Source: Luteimonas galliterrae (GTDB lineage Bacteria > Pseudomonadota > Gammaproteobacteria > Xanthomonadales > Xanthomonadaceae). Taken from it: a stretch of 64,000 bases of DNA. The translations under genes were made by a program, and so were the position numbers. A model generated the notes under the pieces. It made no database searches. It saw nothing but the letters and a program-made list of their open reading frames with translations, and had not been told where the DNA came from. Below are positions 17,145 through 27,192 of this stretch, piece by piece. The first letter of the stretch is position 1. Each line of letters begins with the position of its first letter. Location of the stretch: positions 1,178,001-1,242,000 of the forward strand of contig NZ_JAMBEP010000001.1 in NCBI RefSeq assembly GCF_023374055.1. The letters run 5' to 3'.

Positions 17145-20100
17145 ATGAGCGCCCCTATCAAAAACGCCGTTTTCCCCGCCCCGCCTCTACCCAAGACCGG
17201 CCAGCAACGCGCCTGGTGGCGCGCGCCTGCGTCCGCGTCCGCGCTGGCCTGGGCCGTTTCACGCGCTGCCCAGGCGCACGACGGACCGTTGCTGGCGATC
17301 GCGCGCGACAACCACAACGCGCACCAGCTCGAATCCGATCTGCGCACCTTGCTCGGCGAGGACGCCGCGCTGCCGGTGATCCCGTTCCCGGATTGGGAAA
17401 CCCTGCCCTACGACCAGTTCGGCCCGCATCCAGACATCGTCTCCCAGCGCCTGGCCGCGCTGCACCGCCTGCCGGCGTTGAAGCGCGGCATCGTGGTGGT
17501 GCCGGTGCAGACGCTGATGCAGCGCCTGCCGCCGCTGCGCTACGTGGTGGGCAATACCTTCGATGTGCGCGTCGGCCAGAAGCTCGATCTCGACACCGAG
17601 AAACGGCGGCTGGAATCCGCCGGCTACCGCAACGTGCCGCAGGTGCTCGATCCCGGCGATTTCGCCGTGCGCGGCGGCCTGCTCGACGTGTACCCGATGG
17701 GCGCGGACGAACCTTACCGCGTCGAGCTGTTCGACGACGCCATCGACTCCATCCGCGCCTTCGATCCCGAATCGCAACGCTCGTTGGAAAAAACACAGGC
17801 GGTGCAGCTGCTGCCCGGCCGCGAGATCCCGCTCGACGACGAGTCGGCGCAACGCGCGATGGATGCGCTGCGCGAACGCTTCGACATCGATACCCGACGC
17901 AGCGCCCTGTACCAGGATCTGAAAGCCGGCTTGGCGCCGGCCGGCATCGAATACTACCTGCCCTTGTTCTTCGACAAGACGGCGACGCTGTTCGATTATC
18001 TCGGCGCGAACGCGTTGCCGGTGATCGTCGACGGCAGCAATGAAGCCGCAGAACATTTCTGGCGCCAGACCGGCGAACGCTACGAACAGCGGCGCCACGA
18101 CATCGAACGCCCGTTGCTGGCGCCGGACCAGCTGTATTTGCCGCCCGATTCGCTGCGCGAAAGGTTGAACCGTTTCGAGTGCGTCGAAGTTTGCGGCCCC
18201 GAACACGCGCGTCGCGAACAGTCGTCGCCGTTGGGCGACCAGCCAGCGCCCGATATGCCGATCGCGATCCGCGATGCGGAACCGGCGGATTCGTTGAAGA
18301 CGTTCCTGGCTACTTATCCGGGGCGCGTATTGATCGCCGCCGACACCGCGGGACGTCGGGAAGCATTGCTCGAAGTACTGCAGGCCGCGGGCTTGTCGCC
18401 TGACGTCCTGCCCGATTTCCAGGCCTTCGCCTTTCCTTCTCCCACCGGGAGAAGGTGGCGCGAAGCGCCGGATGAGGGTTCGGAGAAGCCGCAGGCATCC
18501 AAACCTGCGACGCCTCCCCGAACCCTCACCCCAACCCCTCTCCCAGAGGGAGAGGGGCTTGCACGCTTCGCCATCGCAGTAGCGCCGCTCGACAACGGCT
18601 TCGCCCTCGACGATCCGCGCATCGCCATCCTCACCGAGCGCCAGCTGTTCCCCGAACGCGCTGCGCAGCCGCGCCGGCGCAAGCGCGCCGGGCGCGAACC
18701 CGAAGCGATCATCCGCGATCTGGGCGAATTGTCCGAAGGCGCGCCGATCGTGCACGAGGACCATGGCGTGGGCCGTTACCGCGGCCTGGTCACGCTGGAA
18801 GCCGGCGGGCTGGCCGGCGAATACCTCGACATCGAATACGCCAAGGGCGATCGCCTGTACGTGCCGGTCGCGCAGTTGCATTTGGTCAGCCGTTACTCCG
18901 GCGCCTCGGCCGAGACCGCGCCGCTGCATTCGCTCGGCGGCGAGGCCTGGACCAAGGCCAAGAAGCGCGCCGCGGAGAAAGTGCGCGATGTGGCCGCGGA
19001 ACTGCTGGACATCCAGGCCAAGCGGCAGGCACGCGCGGGTCTGGCCTTGCCACTGGATCGCGCGATGTACGAACCGTTCGCAGCGACCTTCCCGTTCGAG
19101 GAGACGCCGGACCAGCATGCCGCGATCGAAGCGGTGATCCGCGACCTGTCGAGCTCGCAGCCGATGGACCGCGTGGTCTGCGGCGACGTCGGCTTCGGCA
19201 AGACCGAGGTCGCGGTACGCGCGGCTTTCGTCGCCGCAGCCGCCGGCAAACAGGTCGCGGTGCTGGTGCCGACCACGCTGCTGGCCGAACAGCATTACCG
19301 TAACTTCGCCGATCGTTTCGCCGACTGGCCGATCCGGGTCGAGGTGCTGTCGCGCTTCAAATCCACCAAGGAAATCAAGGCGGAGTTGGAAAAACTCGCC
19401 GCAGGCAAGATCGACGTGATCGTCGGCACCCATCGCCTGCTGCAGCCGGACGTCAAATTCCACGACCTGGGCCTGGTGATCGTCGACGAGGAACAGCGCT
19501 TCGGCGTGCGCCAGAAAGAAGCACTGAAGGCCTTACGCGCCAACGTGCATCTGCTCACGCTGACCGCCACGCCGATCCCGCGCACCTTGAACATGGCCAT
19601 GGCCGGGCTGCGCGACCTGGCCATCATCGCCACCCCGCCCGCACACCGCCTGGCGGTGCAGACTTTCGTGGTGCCCTGGGACGATGCGCAACTGCGAGAA
19701 GCCTTCCAGCGCGAACTGTCGCGCGGCGGCCAGGTGTACTTCCTGCACAACGACGTGGAAAGCATCGGCCGCATGCAGCGCGAACTGCAGGAACTGGTCC
19801 CGGAGGCGCGGATCGGCATCGCCCACGGCCAAATGCCGGAGCGGGAACTGGAAAAGGTGATGCTGGATTTCCACAAGCAGCGCTTCAACGTGCTGCTCTG
19901 CTCGACCATCATCGAATCGGGCATCGACATTCCCAACGCGAACACCATCGTCATCAACCGCGCCGACAAGTTCGGCCTGGCGCAGCTGCACCAGTTGCGC
20001 GGCCGCGTCGGCCGATCCCACCATCGCGCTTACGCGTATCTGGTGATCCCGGACCAACGTTCGATCACGTCGGATGCGCGCAAGCGGCTGGACGCGATCG

Positions 20101-20738
20101 CGGCGATGGACGAGCTCGGCGCCGGCTTCACCCTGGCCACGCACGACCTGGAAATCCGCGGTGCCGGCGAACTGCTCGGCGAAGACCAGAGCGGGCAGAT
20201 GGCCGAAGTCGGCTTCAGCCTGTACACCGAGCTGCTGGAACGCGCGGTGCGCTCGATCAAGCAGGGCAAGTTGCCGGACGTCGATGGCGTCGAACGCCAT
20301 GGCGCCGATGTGGAACTGCACGTGCCGGCGCTGATCCCGGACGATTACCTGCCCGACGTGCACGCAAGGCTGACGCTGTACAAGCGGATCAGCTCGGCGC
20401 GCGACGCCGAATCGCTGCGCGAACTGCAGGTGGAAATGATCGACCGTTTCGGCCTGCTGCCGGACGCAGCGAAGCACCTGTTCGCCATCGCCGAACTGAA
20501 ACTGCAAGCCACGCAACTGGGCTTGCGCAAGCTCGATCTGGGCGAAAAAGGCGGCCGCGTGCATTTCGAATCCAAGCCCAATATCGACCCGATGGCGGTG
20601 ATCCGCCTGATCCAGGGCCAGCCCAAGGCCTACCAGATGGACGGGCCTGACAAGTTGCGGGTGAAATTGGATCTGCCGGACGCTTCGACGCGCTTCAACG
20701 CCGCGCGCGGCCTGCTGACCACGCTGAAGGCCGCCTGA
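17145..20738 (+). CDS. mfd: Transcription-repair coupling factor Mfd with an in-frame repeat insertion
   Basis: 1197 aa, longer than the ~1150 aa usual. It removes RNA polymerase stalled at DNA lesions and recruits UvrA. The N-terminal UvrB-like region has [13 protein letters not shown]. The polymerase-interacting domain has [15 protein letters not shown]. Helicase motifs are [10 protein letters not shown] (Walker A), [18 protein letters not shown] and LRGRVGRS. Residues ~431-472 are translated from a dispersed palindromic repeat (18434-18560) inserted before [14 protein letters not shown]. All helicase and polymerase-binding motifs stay intact, so the protein is probably functional. The stop overlaps the endonuclease V start. 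Confidence 0.95.
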   Translation: MSAPIKNAVFPAPPLPKTGQQRAWWRAPASASALAWAVSRAAQAHDGPLLAIARDNHNAHQLESDLRTLLGEDAALPVIPFPDWETLPYDQFGPHPDIVSQRLAALHRLPALKRGIVVVPVQTLMQRLPPLRYVVGNTFDVRVGQKLDLDTEKRRLESAGYRNVPQVLDPGDFAVRGGLLDVYPMGADEPYRVELFDDAIDSIRAFDPESQRSLEKTQAVQLLPGREIPLDDESAQRAMDALRERFDIDTRRSALYQDLKAGLAPAGIEYYLPLFFDKTATLFDYLGANALPVIVDGSNEAAEHFWRQTGERYEQRRHDIERPLLAPDQLYLPPDSLRERLNRFECVEVCGPEHARREQSSPLGDQPAPDMPIAIRDAEPADSLKTFLATYPGRVLIAADTAGRREALLEVLQAAGLSPDVLPDFQAFAFPSPTGRRWREAPDEGSEKPQASKPATPPRTLTPTPLPEGEGLARFAIAVAPLDNGFALDDPRIAILTERQLFPERAAQPRRRKRAGREPEAIIRDLGELSEGAPIVHEDHGVGRYRGLVTLEAGGLAGEYLDIEYAKGDRLYVPVAQLHLVSRYSGASAETAPLHSLGGEAWTKAKKRAAEKVRDVAAELLDIQAKRQARAGLALPLDRAMYEPFAATFPFEETPDQHAAIEAVIRDLSSSQPMDRVVCGDVGFGKTEVAVRAAFVAAAAGKQVAVLVPTTLLAEQHYRNFADRFADWPIRVEVLSRFKSTKEIKAELEKLAAGKIDVIVGTHRLLQPDVKFHDLGLVIVDEEQRFGVRQKEALKALRANVHLLTLTATPIPRTLNMAMAGLRDLAIIATPPAHRLAVQTFVVPWDDAQLREAFQRELSRGGQVYFLHNDVESIGRMQRELQELVPEARIGIAHGQMPERELEKVMLDFHKQRFNVLLCSTIIESGIDIPNANTIVINRADKFGLAQLHQLRGRVGRSHHRAYAYLVIPDQRSITSDARKRLDAIAAMDELGAGFTLATHDLEIRGAGELLGEDQSGQMAEVGFSLYTELLERAVRSIKQGKLPDVDGVERHGADVELHVPALIPDDYLPDVHARLTLYKRISSARDAESLRELQVEMIDRFGLLPDAAKHLFAIAELKLQATQLGLRKLDLGEKGGRVHFESKPNIDPMAVIRLIQGQPKAYQMDGPDKLRVKLDLPDASTRFNAARGLLTTLKAA
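18434..18560. repeat. Type 4 palindromic repeat inserted in frame inside mfd
   Basis: The stretch beginning CTTCTCCCACCGGGAGAAGG and continuing through GCGCCGGATGAGGGTTCGG is nearly identical to the intergenic element at 52122-52251. The second half is a CCCCAACCCCTCTCCCAGAGG-like arm. It is a multiple-of-three insertion without stop codons. Confidence 0.85.
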
Positions 20739-21424
20739 TGGCCGCGCATCCGGCCTTCGCGGACTGGGACGGCAGCGTCGCGCATGCGCGCGCGATGCAG
20801 AGCGAACTGGCGCAGCGCGTGGTGCTGCGCGATGGCTTTCCGAAGACGCTGCGGACCATCGCCGGCTTCGATGTCGGCTTCGAAGAGGACGGCGCCGTCA
20901 CCCGCGCCGCGGCCGTGCTGCTGGATGCGGAAACGCTGCAGCCGCTGCAATCCGAAGTCGCGCGCATCGAAACGGTCATGCCTTACGTGCCGGGACTGCT
21001 TTCGTTCCGTGAATTGCCGGCGCTGCTGAAAGCGCTGGACAGGCTGGGCGCGACGCCCGATCTGGTCTTCGTCGACGGCCACGGCATTGCGCACCCGCGC
21101 CGGTTGGGCATCGCCGCCCATTTCGGCGTCGTCACGGGCCTGCCCAGCATCGGCGTGGCGAAAAAGATCCTGGTAGGCGCAGCCACAACAGTGCCGCACC
21201 AGATGCGCGGCGCCTACGTCGCGCTGCGCCACAAAGGCGAGCAGATCGGCTGGCTGTTGCGCAGCAAGCCCAACTGCAATCCGCTGATCGTATCGCCGGG
21301 CCAGCACGTGGCGATGGCGTCCGCCGCCGACCTGACGATGCGCTTCGTGACCCGCTACCGGCTGCCGGAGCCGACCCGGCTGGCCGATCGGCTGGCTTCG
21401 CGCCGCGACGAGGACCGGGGTTAG
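20738..21424 (+). CDS. nfi: Endonuclease V (deoxyinosine 3' endonuclease)
   Basis: 228 aa. It cuts DNA at the second phosphodiester bond 3' of deoxyinosine, starting repair of deaminated adenine. Family motifs are intact: IAGFDVGF with the catalytic Asp, [12 protein letters not shown] with the conserved Tyr wedge and Glu, [20 protein letters not shown] with a second catalytic Asp, and GVAKKIL. The ATG overlaps the mfd stop by one base (TGATG), so two DNA repair genes are co-translated. The C-terminus is slightly extended and charged. Confidence 0.93.
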   Translation: MAAHPAFADWDGSVAHARAMQSELAQRVVLRDGFPKTLRTIAGFDVGFEEDGAVTRAAAVLLDAETLQPLQSEVARIETVMPYVPGLLSFRELPALLKALDRLGATPDLVFVDGHGIAHPRRLGIAAHFGVVTGLPSIGVAKKILVGAATTVPHQMRGAYVALRHKGEQIGWLLRSKPNCNPLIVSPGQHVAMASAADLTMRFVTRYRLPEPTRLADRLASRRDEDRG

Positions 21425-21503
21425 CCTCCGGAAAAGCGGATTCACGGTGCGCTCGGGTACCGCGGGATAGGCTCCCGGCTCGTCTCCATGGCAGGAGTTG
21501 CCG

Positions 21504-21917
21504 ATGACCGGTCGTATCTCCGCATTGCTGATCTCTACCGCCCTCGCCGCCGCCGCGCTCGGCTGCACGTCGACCACCGCCGCGGGCGAAAACAGCGGCG
21601 CTCGCAGCGTCCCGGTCGCGCAAACGTTCGCGATGAAACCCGGCGAAAGCGTGGCGCTCGCTGGAAACGGCCAGCTCAAATACGTCGGCGTGAAGAACGA
21701 TTCGCGTTGTCCGCCCGAGCGCCAGTGCGTATGGGCGGGCGATGCGGAAGTGACCTTCGAGTGGACCGCAACCGGCGCCGGAACCGAATCGTTCGGCTTG
21801 CATACCGGTTTCGCGGACAAGGCCAGCAGGCCGGTCGCCGGCCACAGGCTCGCGCTGGTTTCGCTGGCGCGCGGCGCGAATCCCGAGGCGCAATTGCGGT
21901 TCGACTCCCTGCCGTGA
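21504..21917 (+). CDS. Small exported lipoprotein of unknown function
   Basis: 137 aa. A signal peptide with lipobox (LAAAALGC, Cys at about residue 21) predicts a lipid-anchored protein. The mature domain has two conserved-looking cysteines in SRCPPERQCVWAGDAEV and a beta-rich pattern. AGGAG six bases before the ATG supports this start over a TTG two codons upstream. Its stop overlaps the GTG start of the next gene. The CPxxxxCxWAG segment is a recognisable motif, but I cannot attach a function. Confidence 0.7.
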   Translation: MTGRISALLISTALAAAALGCTSTTAAGENSGARSVPVAQTFAMKPGESVALAGNGQLKYVGVKNDSRCPPERQCVWAGDAEVTFEWTATGAGTESFGLHTGFADKASRPVAGHRLALVSLARGANPEAQLRFDSLP

Positions 21918-22390
21918 GCGATGCGGTGCCGGAACAGGTCACGGTGCGATTACGCATCGTCGTGATCGATCCGCCGCCGGGCGTGACGTTCGCGATGCAG
22001 CGCGGCCGCGACGAACTCGTTCCGCCGGCGAACCGCGATGACGGCCATCTGTCTTTCGATTTCGAGTTGCGTACCGGCAAACCGCTCGCCGACGGCCGCC
22101 CCAATCTTCTCGGCCCCTTCGCCCAGGGCACGCCATCGGCGCGTTTCGTCTACGTCAATTCCGGCACGTTGGCCGGGCAAGCGGATTCGTGCTGGACGCG
22201 GCGCGCGAAGATCATGCTGGCCGGCATCGACCAGGCCTTGCTGGCACGCGCGCTGCGCAGCGGCAGTCGACTGGAAACGCGGATGCGCGGTACCGGAACG
22301 GACGGCGGGCCTGCCTGCGCCAGCGTGCGGTTGATCGATGGCTGGAAGTTGACCGAGCAAGGCCGAAACGCAGCGGCTGGCTTTTCGTAG
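21914..22390 (+). CDS. DUF5990-like protein
   Basis: 158 aa, GTG start overlapping the upstream stop (GTGA). Motifs IVVIDPPPGVTFAMQ, DLVP-like ELVPP, LSFDFELR, NLLGPFAQG and FVYVNSGTLAGQ followed by SCWTRRAKI resemble the DUF5990 family, whose role is unknown. The protein is probably cytoplasmic, as no signal peptide is visible. The final codons enter a type 1 palindrome, which supplies the stop TAG at 22388-22390. The family name comes from memory of its motifs. Confidence 0.65.
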   Translation: MSDAVPEQVTVRLRIVVIDPPPGVTFAMQRGRDELVPPANRDDGHLSFDFELRTGKPLADGRPNLLGPFAQGTPSARFVYVNSGTLAGQADSCWTRRAKIMLAGIDQALLARALRSGSRLETRMRGTGTDGGPACASVRLIDGWKLTEQGRNAAAGFS

Positions 22391-22467
22391 GAGCGGCTTT
22401 AGCCGCGAGCTCTTCAGGATCGCGGCGATCTTGCAAAGCTCGCGGCTAAAGCCGCTCCTACGAAAAG
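22381..22467. repeat. Type 1 palindromic repeat at the DUF5990 gene stop
   Basis: Inverted repeat with CTTTTCGTAGGAGCGGCTTT arms. The left arm contains the stop codon of the upstream gene. Confidence 0.9.
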
Positions 22468-22559
22468 CAGGGCGGGCGGAATGCATCGTTGCATGACCCG
22501 CGTGGCGGCATCATGCCGCTGATGCCATGCTGTGCGCAGCTCGGAAACGGAGGCCTCCC

Positions 22560-23423
22560 ATGACCACGATCATCGCCCCGCGCGTCCACGACCTCGGCGG
22601 CTTCCAGGTGCGCCGCGCCGTGCCCAGCGTGCAGGCGCGTTCGGTCGGGCCGTTCGTGTTCGTCGACCAGATGGGTCCGGCGGTGTTCGAACCGGGCCGC
22701 GGCATCGACGTGCGCCCGCATCCGCATATCGGCCTGGCCACGGTCACTTTTCTCTGGGCCGGCGCCATCACCCACCGCGATACGCTGGGTTCGCTGCAGG
22801 ACATCAGCCCCGGCGACGTCAACTGGATGACGGCCGGCCGCGGTATCGCCCATTCCGAACGCACGCCGCAAGGGCTGCGCGCATCGGGCAGCGAAGCGCA
22901 CGGCATGCAGACCTGGGTCGCGTTGCCCAAGCCCGACGAGGAAGTCGCACCGGAATTCCATCACCATTCCGGCGCCACGCTGCCGCAGCTGCAGCGCGAC
23001 GGCAGCCTGCTGCGCGTCATCGCCGGCCGCGGCTTCGGCATGGAATCGCCGGTGCGCGTCTTCGCCGACACGTTCAACGTCGCGGTCGACCTGCAACCGG
23101 ATGCGGAAGTGAAGATCGACGACAGCCACATCGAACGCGCGCTCTACGTGCTCGACGGCGAAGCGCAACTCGACGGCGCCGACATCCCCAAGCAGCACCT
23201 GGTGCTGCTCGATCCCGGCACGCGGCCCGCCTTGCGCGCGAAGACGCCGCTGAAGGCCATGCTGTTGGGCGGCGAGCCGCTCGATGCGCACCGCCACGTG
23301 TGGTGGAACTTCGTTTCGTCGTCGCGCGAGCGCATCGAACAGGCCAAGCAGGACTGGCTGGAAGGCCGTTTCGGCAAAATTCCCGGCGACGAGAGCGAAT
23401 TCATCCCTCTCCCGGAGCGGTGA
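22560..23423 (+). CDS. Pirin family protein (bicupin)
   Basis: 287 aa. The N-terminal cupin has the metal motif RPHPHIGLATVTFLWAG with later GRGIAHSE supplying His and Glu. The C-terminal cupin follows from ~170 to the end. Pirins bind Fe2+; some are quercetin dioxygenases and others modulate enzymes. The start at 22560 has GGAGG seven bases upstream; an earlier in-frame ATG lacks one. A second pirin lies 1.5 kb downstream on the other strand, with only moderate similarity, so this is not a recent tandem duplication. Confidence 0.88.
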   Translation: MTTIIAPRVHDLGGFQVRRAVPSVQARSVGPFVFVDQMGPAVFEPGRGIDVRPHPHIGLATVTFLWAGAITHRDTLGSLQDISPGDVNWMTAGRGIAHSERTPQGLRASGSEAHGMQTWVALPKPDEEVAPEFHHHSGATLPQLQRDGSLLRVIAGRGFGMESPVRVFADTFNVAVDLQPDAEVKIDDSHIERALYVLDGEAQLDGADIPKQHLVLLDPGTRPALRAKTPLKAMLLGGEPLDAHRHVWWNFVSSSRERIEQAKQDWLEGRFGKIPGDESEFIPLPER

Positions 23424-23512
23424 GACTGATTTTCGAGCTGTTTTATTTGCGGATGGAGCCAGGGTTGTTTATGGTCGGGTTGCGGTGGGGACCGCAAACC
23501 AGGGGAAAACCC

Positions 23513-23950
23513 ATGAAACTCCTATTTTCACTCCCTTTGCTGTTGGGGCTGGCCGGCTCGGTCCATGCCCAGAACGCCAGCGAATGCCCGCGGCTGCCCA
23601 CTGTCCAATTGAGTTGGGAGCAGCGCGACCGCGGCGATACCTTGCTCTGCCGCGCCATCCGCGAAGACGGCAGCGAGGCGTTCGGCGTTTCGATCACGCC
23701 CGACGCGCCGTACGAACTCAGGCGCAGCAACCGCCTCGGACCCGGCACGGTGGGCGAGCAAAGCGTGTATTGGTATCGCGGCGAACTGGCGACGCAGCCG
23801 GGCGTGCAAGTGCGCGAAACCATGTTCGAACTCGCCGACGGGCGCAGCGTGCATATCTGGCTGCAGGCCGGATCCGATGCCGAATTGACGCAGCTGATCG
23901 GAACGGTGCAGGCCGTGCGCTTCGACGCGAACATGCTCAGCAGCAAATGA
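23513..23950 (+). CDS. Small secreted protein of unknown function
   Basis: 145 aa. A signal peptide MKLLFSLPLLLGLAGSVHA with cleavage before QNASEC predicts a periplasmic product. The mature part contains two cysteines (SECPRL, LLCRAI) that could form a disulphide. AGGGGAAAA before the ATG is the ribosome site. No homologous family is recognised. It stands alone between the pirin gene and aqpZ. Confidence 0.65.
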   Translation: MKLLFSLPLLLGLAGSVHAQNASECPRLPTVQLSWEQRDRGDTLLCRAIREDGSEAFGVSITPDAPYELRRSNRLGPGTVGEQSVYWYRGELATQPGVQVRETMFELADGRSVHIWLQAGSDAELTQLIGTVQAVRFDANMLSSK

Positions 23951-24054
23951 TCGCGTGCGCGGCCGGCAGCGGCCGCGCAATCACATGGCTTTAACCGGCG
24001 TGGCCTAGCGTTGCCCCTGGCCGGGGGAGCCGGCCGACGATCGGGAGGGAGCTT

Positions 24055-24792
24055 ATGTTGAAACGACTCGGCGCCGAATTCCTCGGCACGTTCTGGCTGG
24101 TTTTGGGCGGTTGCGGCAGCGCGGTGCTGGCGGCGAATTTCGGCGGCGACGGCAATCCGCTCGGCATTGGCTTGTTGGGCGTGTCGCTGGCCTTCGGCTT
24201 GACGGTGCTGACCGGCGCCTACGCCTTCGGACATATTTCCGGCGGCCATTTCAATCCCGCGGTAAGCCTGGGTCTGTGGGCCGGTGGACGTTTTCCGCTG
24301 AAGGACCTGCTGCCCTACATCGTGGCGCAGGTGCTGGGCGCGATCCTGGCCGGCTGGATCCTGTGGCAGATCGCCAGCGGCACTGCGACTTTCGCAGTCG
24401 ATACGAACGCGGCCGGCGCCTTCGCCAGCAACGGCTACGGCGCGCTATCTCCGGGCGGCTACACGGTGGCGGCGGCATTCCTGTGCGAAGTGGTGCTGAC
24501 CGCGATGTTCCTGGTGGTGATCATGGGAGCGACCCATGCGCGCGCGCCGGTGGGCTTCGCGCCGATCGCGATCGGCCTGGCGCTGACGCTGATTCATTTG
24601 ATCAGCATTCCAGTGACCAATACCTCGGTGAATCCGGCGCGTTCGACCGGCGTGGCGTTGTTCGCCGGCAGCGGCGCGTTGGGACAGTTGTGGCTGTTCT
24701 GGCTGGCGCCGATCCTGGGCGGACTGCTGGGCGGCGTGATCTACAAGTGGCTCGGCAATGACCGGCCGGATATCGTCGGCGACGGGCGCTGA
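24055..24792 (+). CDS. aqpZ: Aquaporin Z
   Basis: 245 aa MIP-family channel with six membrane helices and two half helices. Both NPA boxes are present: [12 protein letters not shown] and [12 protein letters not shown]. The arginine after the second NPA is intact. The N-terminus [23 protein letters not shown] is typical of AqpZ water channels. GGGAGGGAG stands before the ATG. It moves water across the inner membrane. Aquaglyceroporins usually differ at the residue after NPAR, so a water channel is favoured. Confidence 0.93.
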   Translation: MLKRLGAEFLGTFWLVLGGCGSAVLAANFGGDGNPLGIGLLGVSLAFGLTVLTGAYAFGHISGGHFNPAVSLGLWAGGRFPLKDLLPYIVAQVLGAILAGWILWQIASGTATFAVDTNAAGAFASNGYGALSPGGYTVAAAFLCEVVLTAMFLVVIMGATHARAPVGFAPIAIGLALTLIHLISIPVTNTSVNPARSTGVALFAGSGALGQLWLFWLAPILGGLLGGVIYKWLGNDRPDIVGDGR

Positions 24793-24800
24793 CAGGTTTT

Positions 24801-24883
24801 TCTTCCGTAGGAGCGGCTTCAGCCGCGAGCTTCTATTTTCGAGATGCCGTGAAAGCTCGCGGCTGAAGCCGCTCCTACGAAGA
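24801..24883. repeat. Type 1 palindromic repeat after aqpZ
   Basis: Inverted repeat with CCGTAGGAGCGGCTTCAGCC-type arms between the convergent aqpZ and pirin genes. Confidence 0.9.
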
Positions 24884-24890
24884 GCAACGG

Positions 24891-24917
24891 CAGCGGAGCA
24901 AGCTCCGCTCTACAAGA
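24891..24917. repeat. Type 2 short palindrome between aqpZ and the second pirin
   Basis: Copy of CAGCGGAGCAAGCTCCGCTC, abutting the type 1 element just before it. Confidence 0.8.
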
Positions 24918-24925
24918 GCAAGCGA

Positions 24926-25786
24926 CTAGAAACGGCCTTCCTGGAAATCGACGAAGGCCTGCATCAATTCCTGGCGCGTGTTCATCACGAACGGCCCGTG
25001 GCGCGCGACCGGTTCGCGCAGCGGCCTGCCCGCGACCAGGATCAACCGCGCGCCATCGGCGCCGGCCTTCAGCTTGAGCGTGTCGCCGCCGCCGAGCAGG
25101 CCCAGTTCGTGCGTGCCCAGGTCTCGCGCTTCGCCGCCGTCGCCCAACGCCGCATGGCCTTCGAACACGTAAGCGAATGCGTTGTGGCCCGCGGGCAACG
25201 CGTATTCCCATGCGGCGTCCGCATCGAGCGCGATATCCAGGTACAGCGGCGACGTAGCCGGTTGGTCGATCGGACCGCGCACGTCGCCGACGCTGCCGGC
25301 GATCACTTTCACCGTCACGCCTTCAGCCGGCTGCGCGACCGGGATCTGCGCCGGCGCGAATTCCTGGTAGCGCGGCGCCGTCATCTTGTCCTTCGCCGGC
25401 AGGTTCACCCAGAGCTGGAAGCCGCGCATGCGGCCTTCCTGCTGTTCGGGCATTTCCGAATGCACCAGGCCGCGGCCGGCAGTCATCCACTGCACGCTGC
25501 CGGGCACCAGCAGGCCTTCGTTGCCGTGGTTGTCGCGATGGCGCATGCGGCCGTCGAGCATGTAGGTGACGGTTTCGAAGCCGCGGTGCGGATGCTCGGG
25601 GAAGCCGGCGATGTAGTCCTCGGCGCGATCGGTGCCGAATTCGTCCAGCAGCAGGAACGGATCCAGGTCGGGCAGCACATTGCCGCCGATCACACGGGTC
25701 AGCTTGACGCCGGCGCCATCGGAGGCCGCCTGGCCGCGAACGGTGCGGGCGATCGTGGCGTAGCCGGGGGCGATGGTGGTGCTCAT
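24926..25786 (-). CDS. Pirin family protein, second copy type
   Basis: 286 aa bicupin. The metal motif is FPEHPHRGFETVTYMLDGRM followed by MTAGRGLVHSEMPEQ. The C-terminal cupin carries AFAYVFEGHAAL. This form resembles the YhhW/quercetinase-like pirins more than the 22.6-kb gene does. The start at 25786 (MSTTIAPGYATIARTV) has GGAGGA nine bases upstream. Like other pirins it is probably a cytoplasmic Fe2+ protein; activity is unknown. Confidence 0.88.
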   Translation of the reverse strand: MSTTIAPGYATIARTVRGQAASDGAGVKLTRVIGGNVLPDLDPFLLLDEFGTDRAEDYIAGFPEHPHRGFETVTYMLDGRMRHRDNHGNEGLLVPGSVQWMTAGRGLVHSEMPEQQEGRMRGFQLWVNLPAKDKMTAPRYQEFAPAQIPVAQPAEGVTVKVIAGSVGDVRGPIDQPATSPLYLDIALDADAAWEYALPAGHNAFAYVFEGHAALGDGGEARDLGTHELGLLGGGDTLKLKAGADGARLILVAGRPLREPVARHGPFVMNTRQELMQAFVDFQEGRF

Positions 25787-25865
25787 AGGGACGGGTCCTC
25801 CTTCGGGATTACCCACAGATGCGGCCGCGCCGCGCGGCCAACAGCACCGCCGATGGAACGCAGGG

Positions 25866-26489
25866 TTACGCGCCGGCCGCCTCTGTCCGGCGATAGACGT
25901 AGACCGTGGCCGGCGGCACATTGCGCAACACGAAGGCGCCGCGCATCGCGGCCAGCCCCAGTTCGCGCGCCACCTCGTCGGCCAGCGGCGGCTGCGGGCC
26001 ATAGGTGAACTGGATCAGCCGGCCATCGCCGCGCAGGCAGTCGAAAGCGGCGGCATAGATATCGCGCTGCAGTTTACGGTCCATGGACAGCATGCCCAGG
26101 CCCGACACGATGGCATCGGCCGCCCCCTCGCCCACGAACCCCTGCGCCGCAGCGATTTCGCGCAGCTGGCGCGCGTCGCCGAGCACATTGCGCGCCTGCG
26201 GAAAGCGTCGCTGCAGCCTGGCGTGCATGGCTTCGTTCAATTCCACGACCAGCAAATCCGCGGCGGCGATGCCGTGCGCCAACAGGGCTTTGGTCAAGGC
26301 GCCGGTGCCGCCGCCAAGTTCGATCACGCGGCGCGTATCGGGTGGCAGTTCGGCCACCATGGCGGTGGCCAGTTCGGGGCCAGACGGCGCGATCGCGGCG
26401 GTGCGGCGCGGATGTTTCAGCCACTGGCGCAGCATCAACATCCAAGGCGGCAAGGCATCGCTTAAGAGAGTGGTCATACCCCCCATCAT
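25866..26489 (-). CDS. SAM-dependent methyltransferase, PmtA/phospholipid N-methyltransferase-like
   Basis: 207 aa. WLKHPRRTAAIAPSGPELA and the SAM loop VIELGGGTGALTKAL, then VVELNEAMHARL and LGDAR, match the class I methyltransferases related to phospholipid N-methyltransferases and rRNA adenine dimethylases. An internal ATG at 26477 (MTTLLSDALPPW) is an alternative start with GGGGGG nearby. Substrate could be phosphatidylethanolamine, but relatives of this type are often of unknown specificity. No membrane segment is evident. Confidence 0.75.
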   Translation of the reverse strand: MMGGMTTLLSDALPPWMLMLRQWLKHPRRTAAIAPSGPELATAMVAELPPDTRRVIELGGGTGALTKALLAHGIAAADLLVVELNEAMHARLQRRFPQARNVLGDARQLREIAAAQGFVGEGAADAIVSGLGMLSMDRKLQRDIYAAAFDCLRGDGRLIQFTYGPQPPLADEVARELGLAAMRGAFVLRNVPPATVYVYRRTEAAGA

Positions 26490-26568
26490 GAAGGCTGCCG
26501 TATTCCGGCTTCGTTAAGCGCCACGGGCGGATCGTTTGCGCTGTGCCCCGGCCGCCTCGGTGATCGCC

Positions 26569-27096
26569 ATGAAAACGCCTCTACTCGCCTTGCTGGCTTC
26601 CGCACTGGCACTGGGCGCCGGCATCGCCGGCGCATCGGGACCGGCCGCGAAATCCGCCCCTATCCGCCCCACCGGCGAATGCCTCGTTGCGCGGCAAGTG
26701 CTCGACTGGGGCGTGGTCGACGATCGCCGGCTCGTGGTCAAGAGCCTGGGCAAGCGCTATTACGATATCCGACTCAGCCATAGCTGCCGCGATCTGAATC
26801 GGCGGCCGTATCTGACATTCCGCGACGGCCTGCGGCCTTCGCCGCTGGGCTCCGGCCGCGGATTCCGCCGCGGCGTGGGCAGCGACCCGGTCACGACCGA
26901 TGGCCGCATCTGCGGCGATCTGGGCGACGCGGTGGTGCCGGTCAGCGGCGTGCGCAACGGCTTGGAAATCCCCTGCCGCATCGGCAGCATCCGCCGCATC
27001 GACGAAAACACGTTCGAGAGCGTGTTCGGCCGGGATTCGGGCTCGGCCAATGCGTTGCTGGATTCTGCGCCGACCGTGAAGCCCGTCGCCCGCTAG
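26569..27096 (+). CDS. Exported DUF6491-like protein
   Basis: 175 aa. A signal peptide MKTPLLALLASALALGAGIAGASG predicts export. The mature region has CLVARQVLDWGVVDDRRLVV, two further cysteine pairs (HSCRDL, GRICGDLGD) and a terminal CRIGSIRRID, a pattern like the DUF6491 family of Xanthomonadaceae periplasmic proteins. The function is unknown. The start was chosen at the signal peptide Met. It is divergent from the methyltransferase gene. Confidence 0.65.
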   Translation: MKTPLLALLASALALGAGIAGASGPAAKSAPIRPTGECLVARQVLDWGVVDDRRLVVKSLGKRYYDIRLSHSCRDLNRRPYLTFRDGLRPSPLGSGRGFRRGVGSDPVTTDGRICGDLGDAVVPVSGVRNGLEIPCRIGSIRRIDENTFESVFGRDSGSANALLDSAPTVKPVAR

Positions 27097-27106
27097 GCGA
27101 ATGCCA

Positions 27107-27183
27107 TCGTAGGTGCGAATTCATTCGCGCGCTTTTTGCTGTCACCTGCGAAAAAAGCGTGCGAATGAATTCGCACCTACGAA
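27107..27183. repeat. Type 3 palindromic repeat (GTAGGTGCGAATTCATTCGC)
   Basis: Inverted repeat with GTAGGTGCGAATTCATTCGC arms around ~25 bp, between convergent genes. A second copy is at 57370-57439. It shares the GTAGG ends with type 1 but not the inner sequence. Confidence 0.9.
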
Positions 27184-27192
27184 AAGCGGGGA

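Noticed and set aside
17259-19463. 734-codon open frame antisense to mfd
   Set aside because: It is fully covered by mfd, with no motif or ribosome site; it is expected in this codon bias.
24758-26008. 416-codon plus-strand frame across the second pirin gene
   Set aside because: It is antisense to the pirin, begins in aqpZ and includes two repeats.
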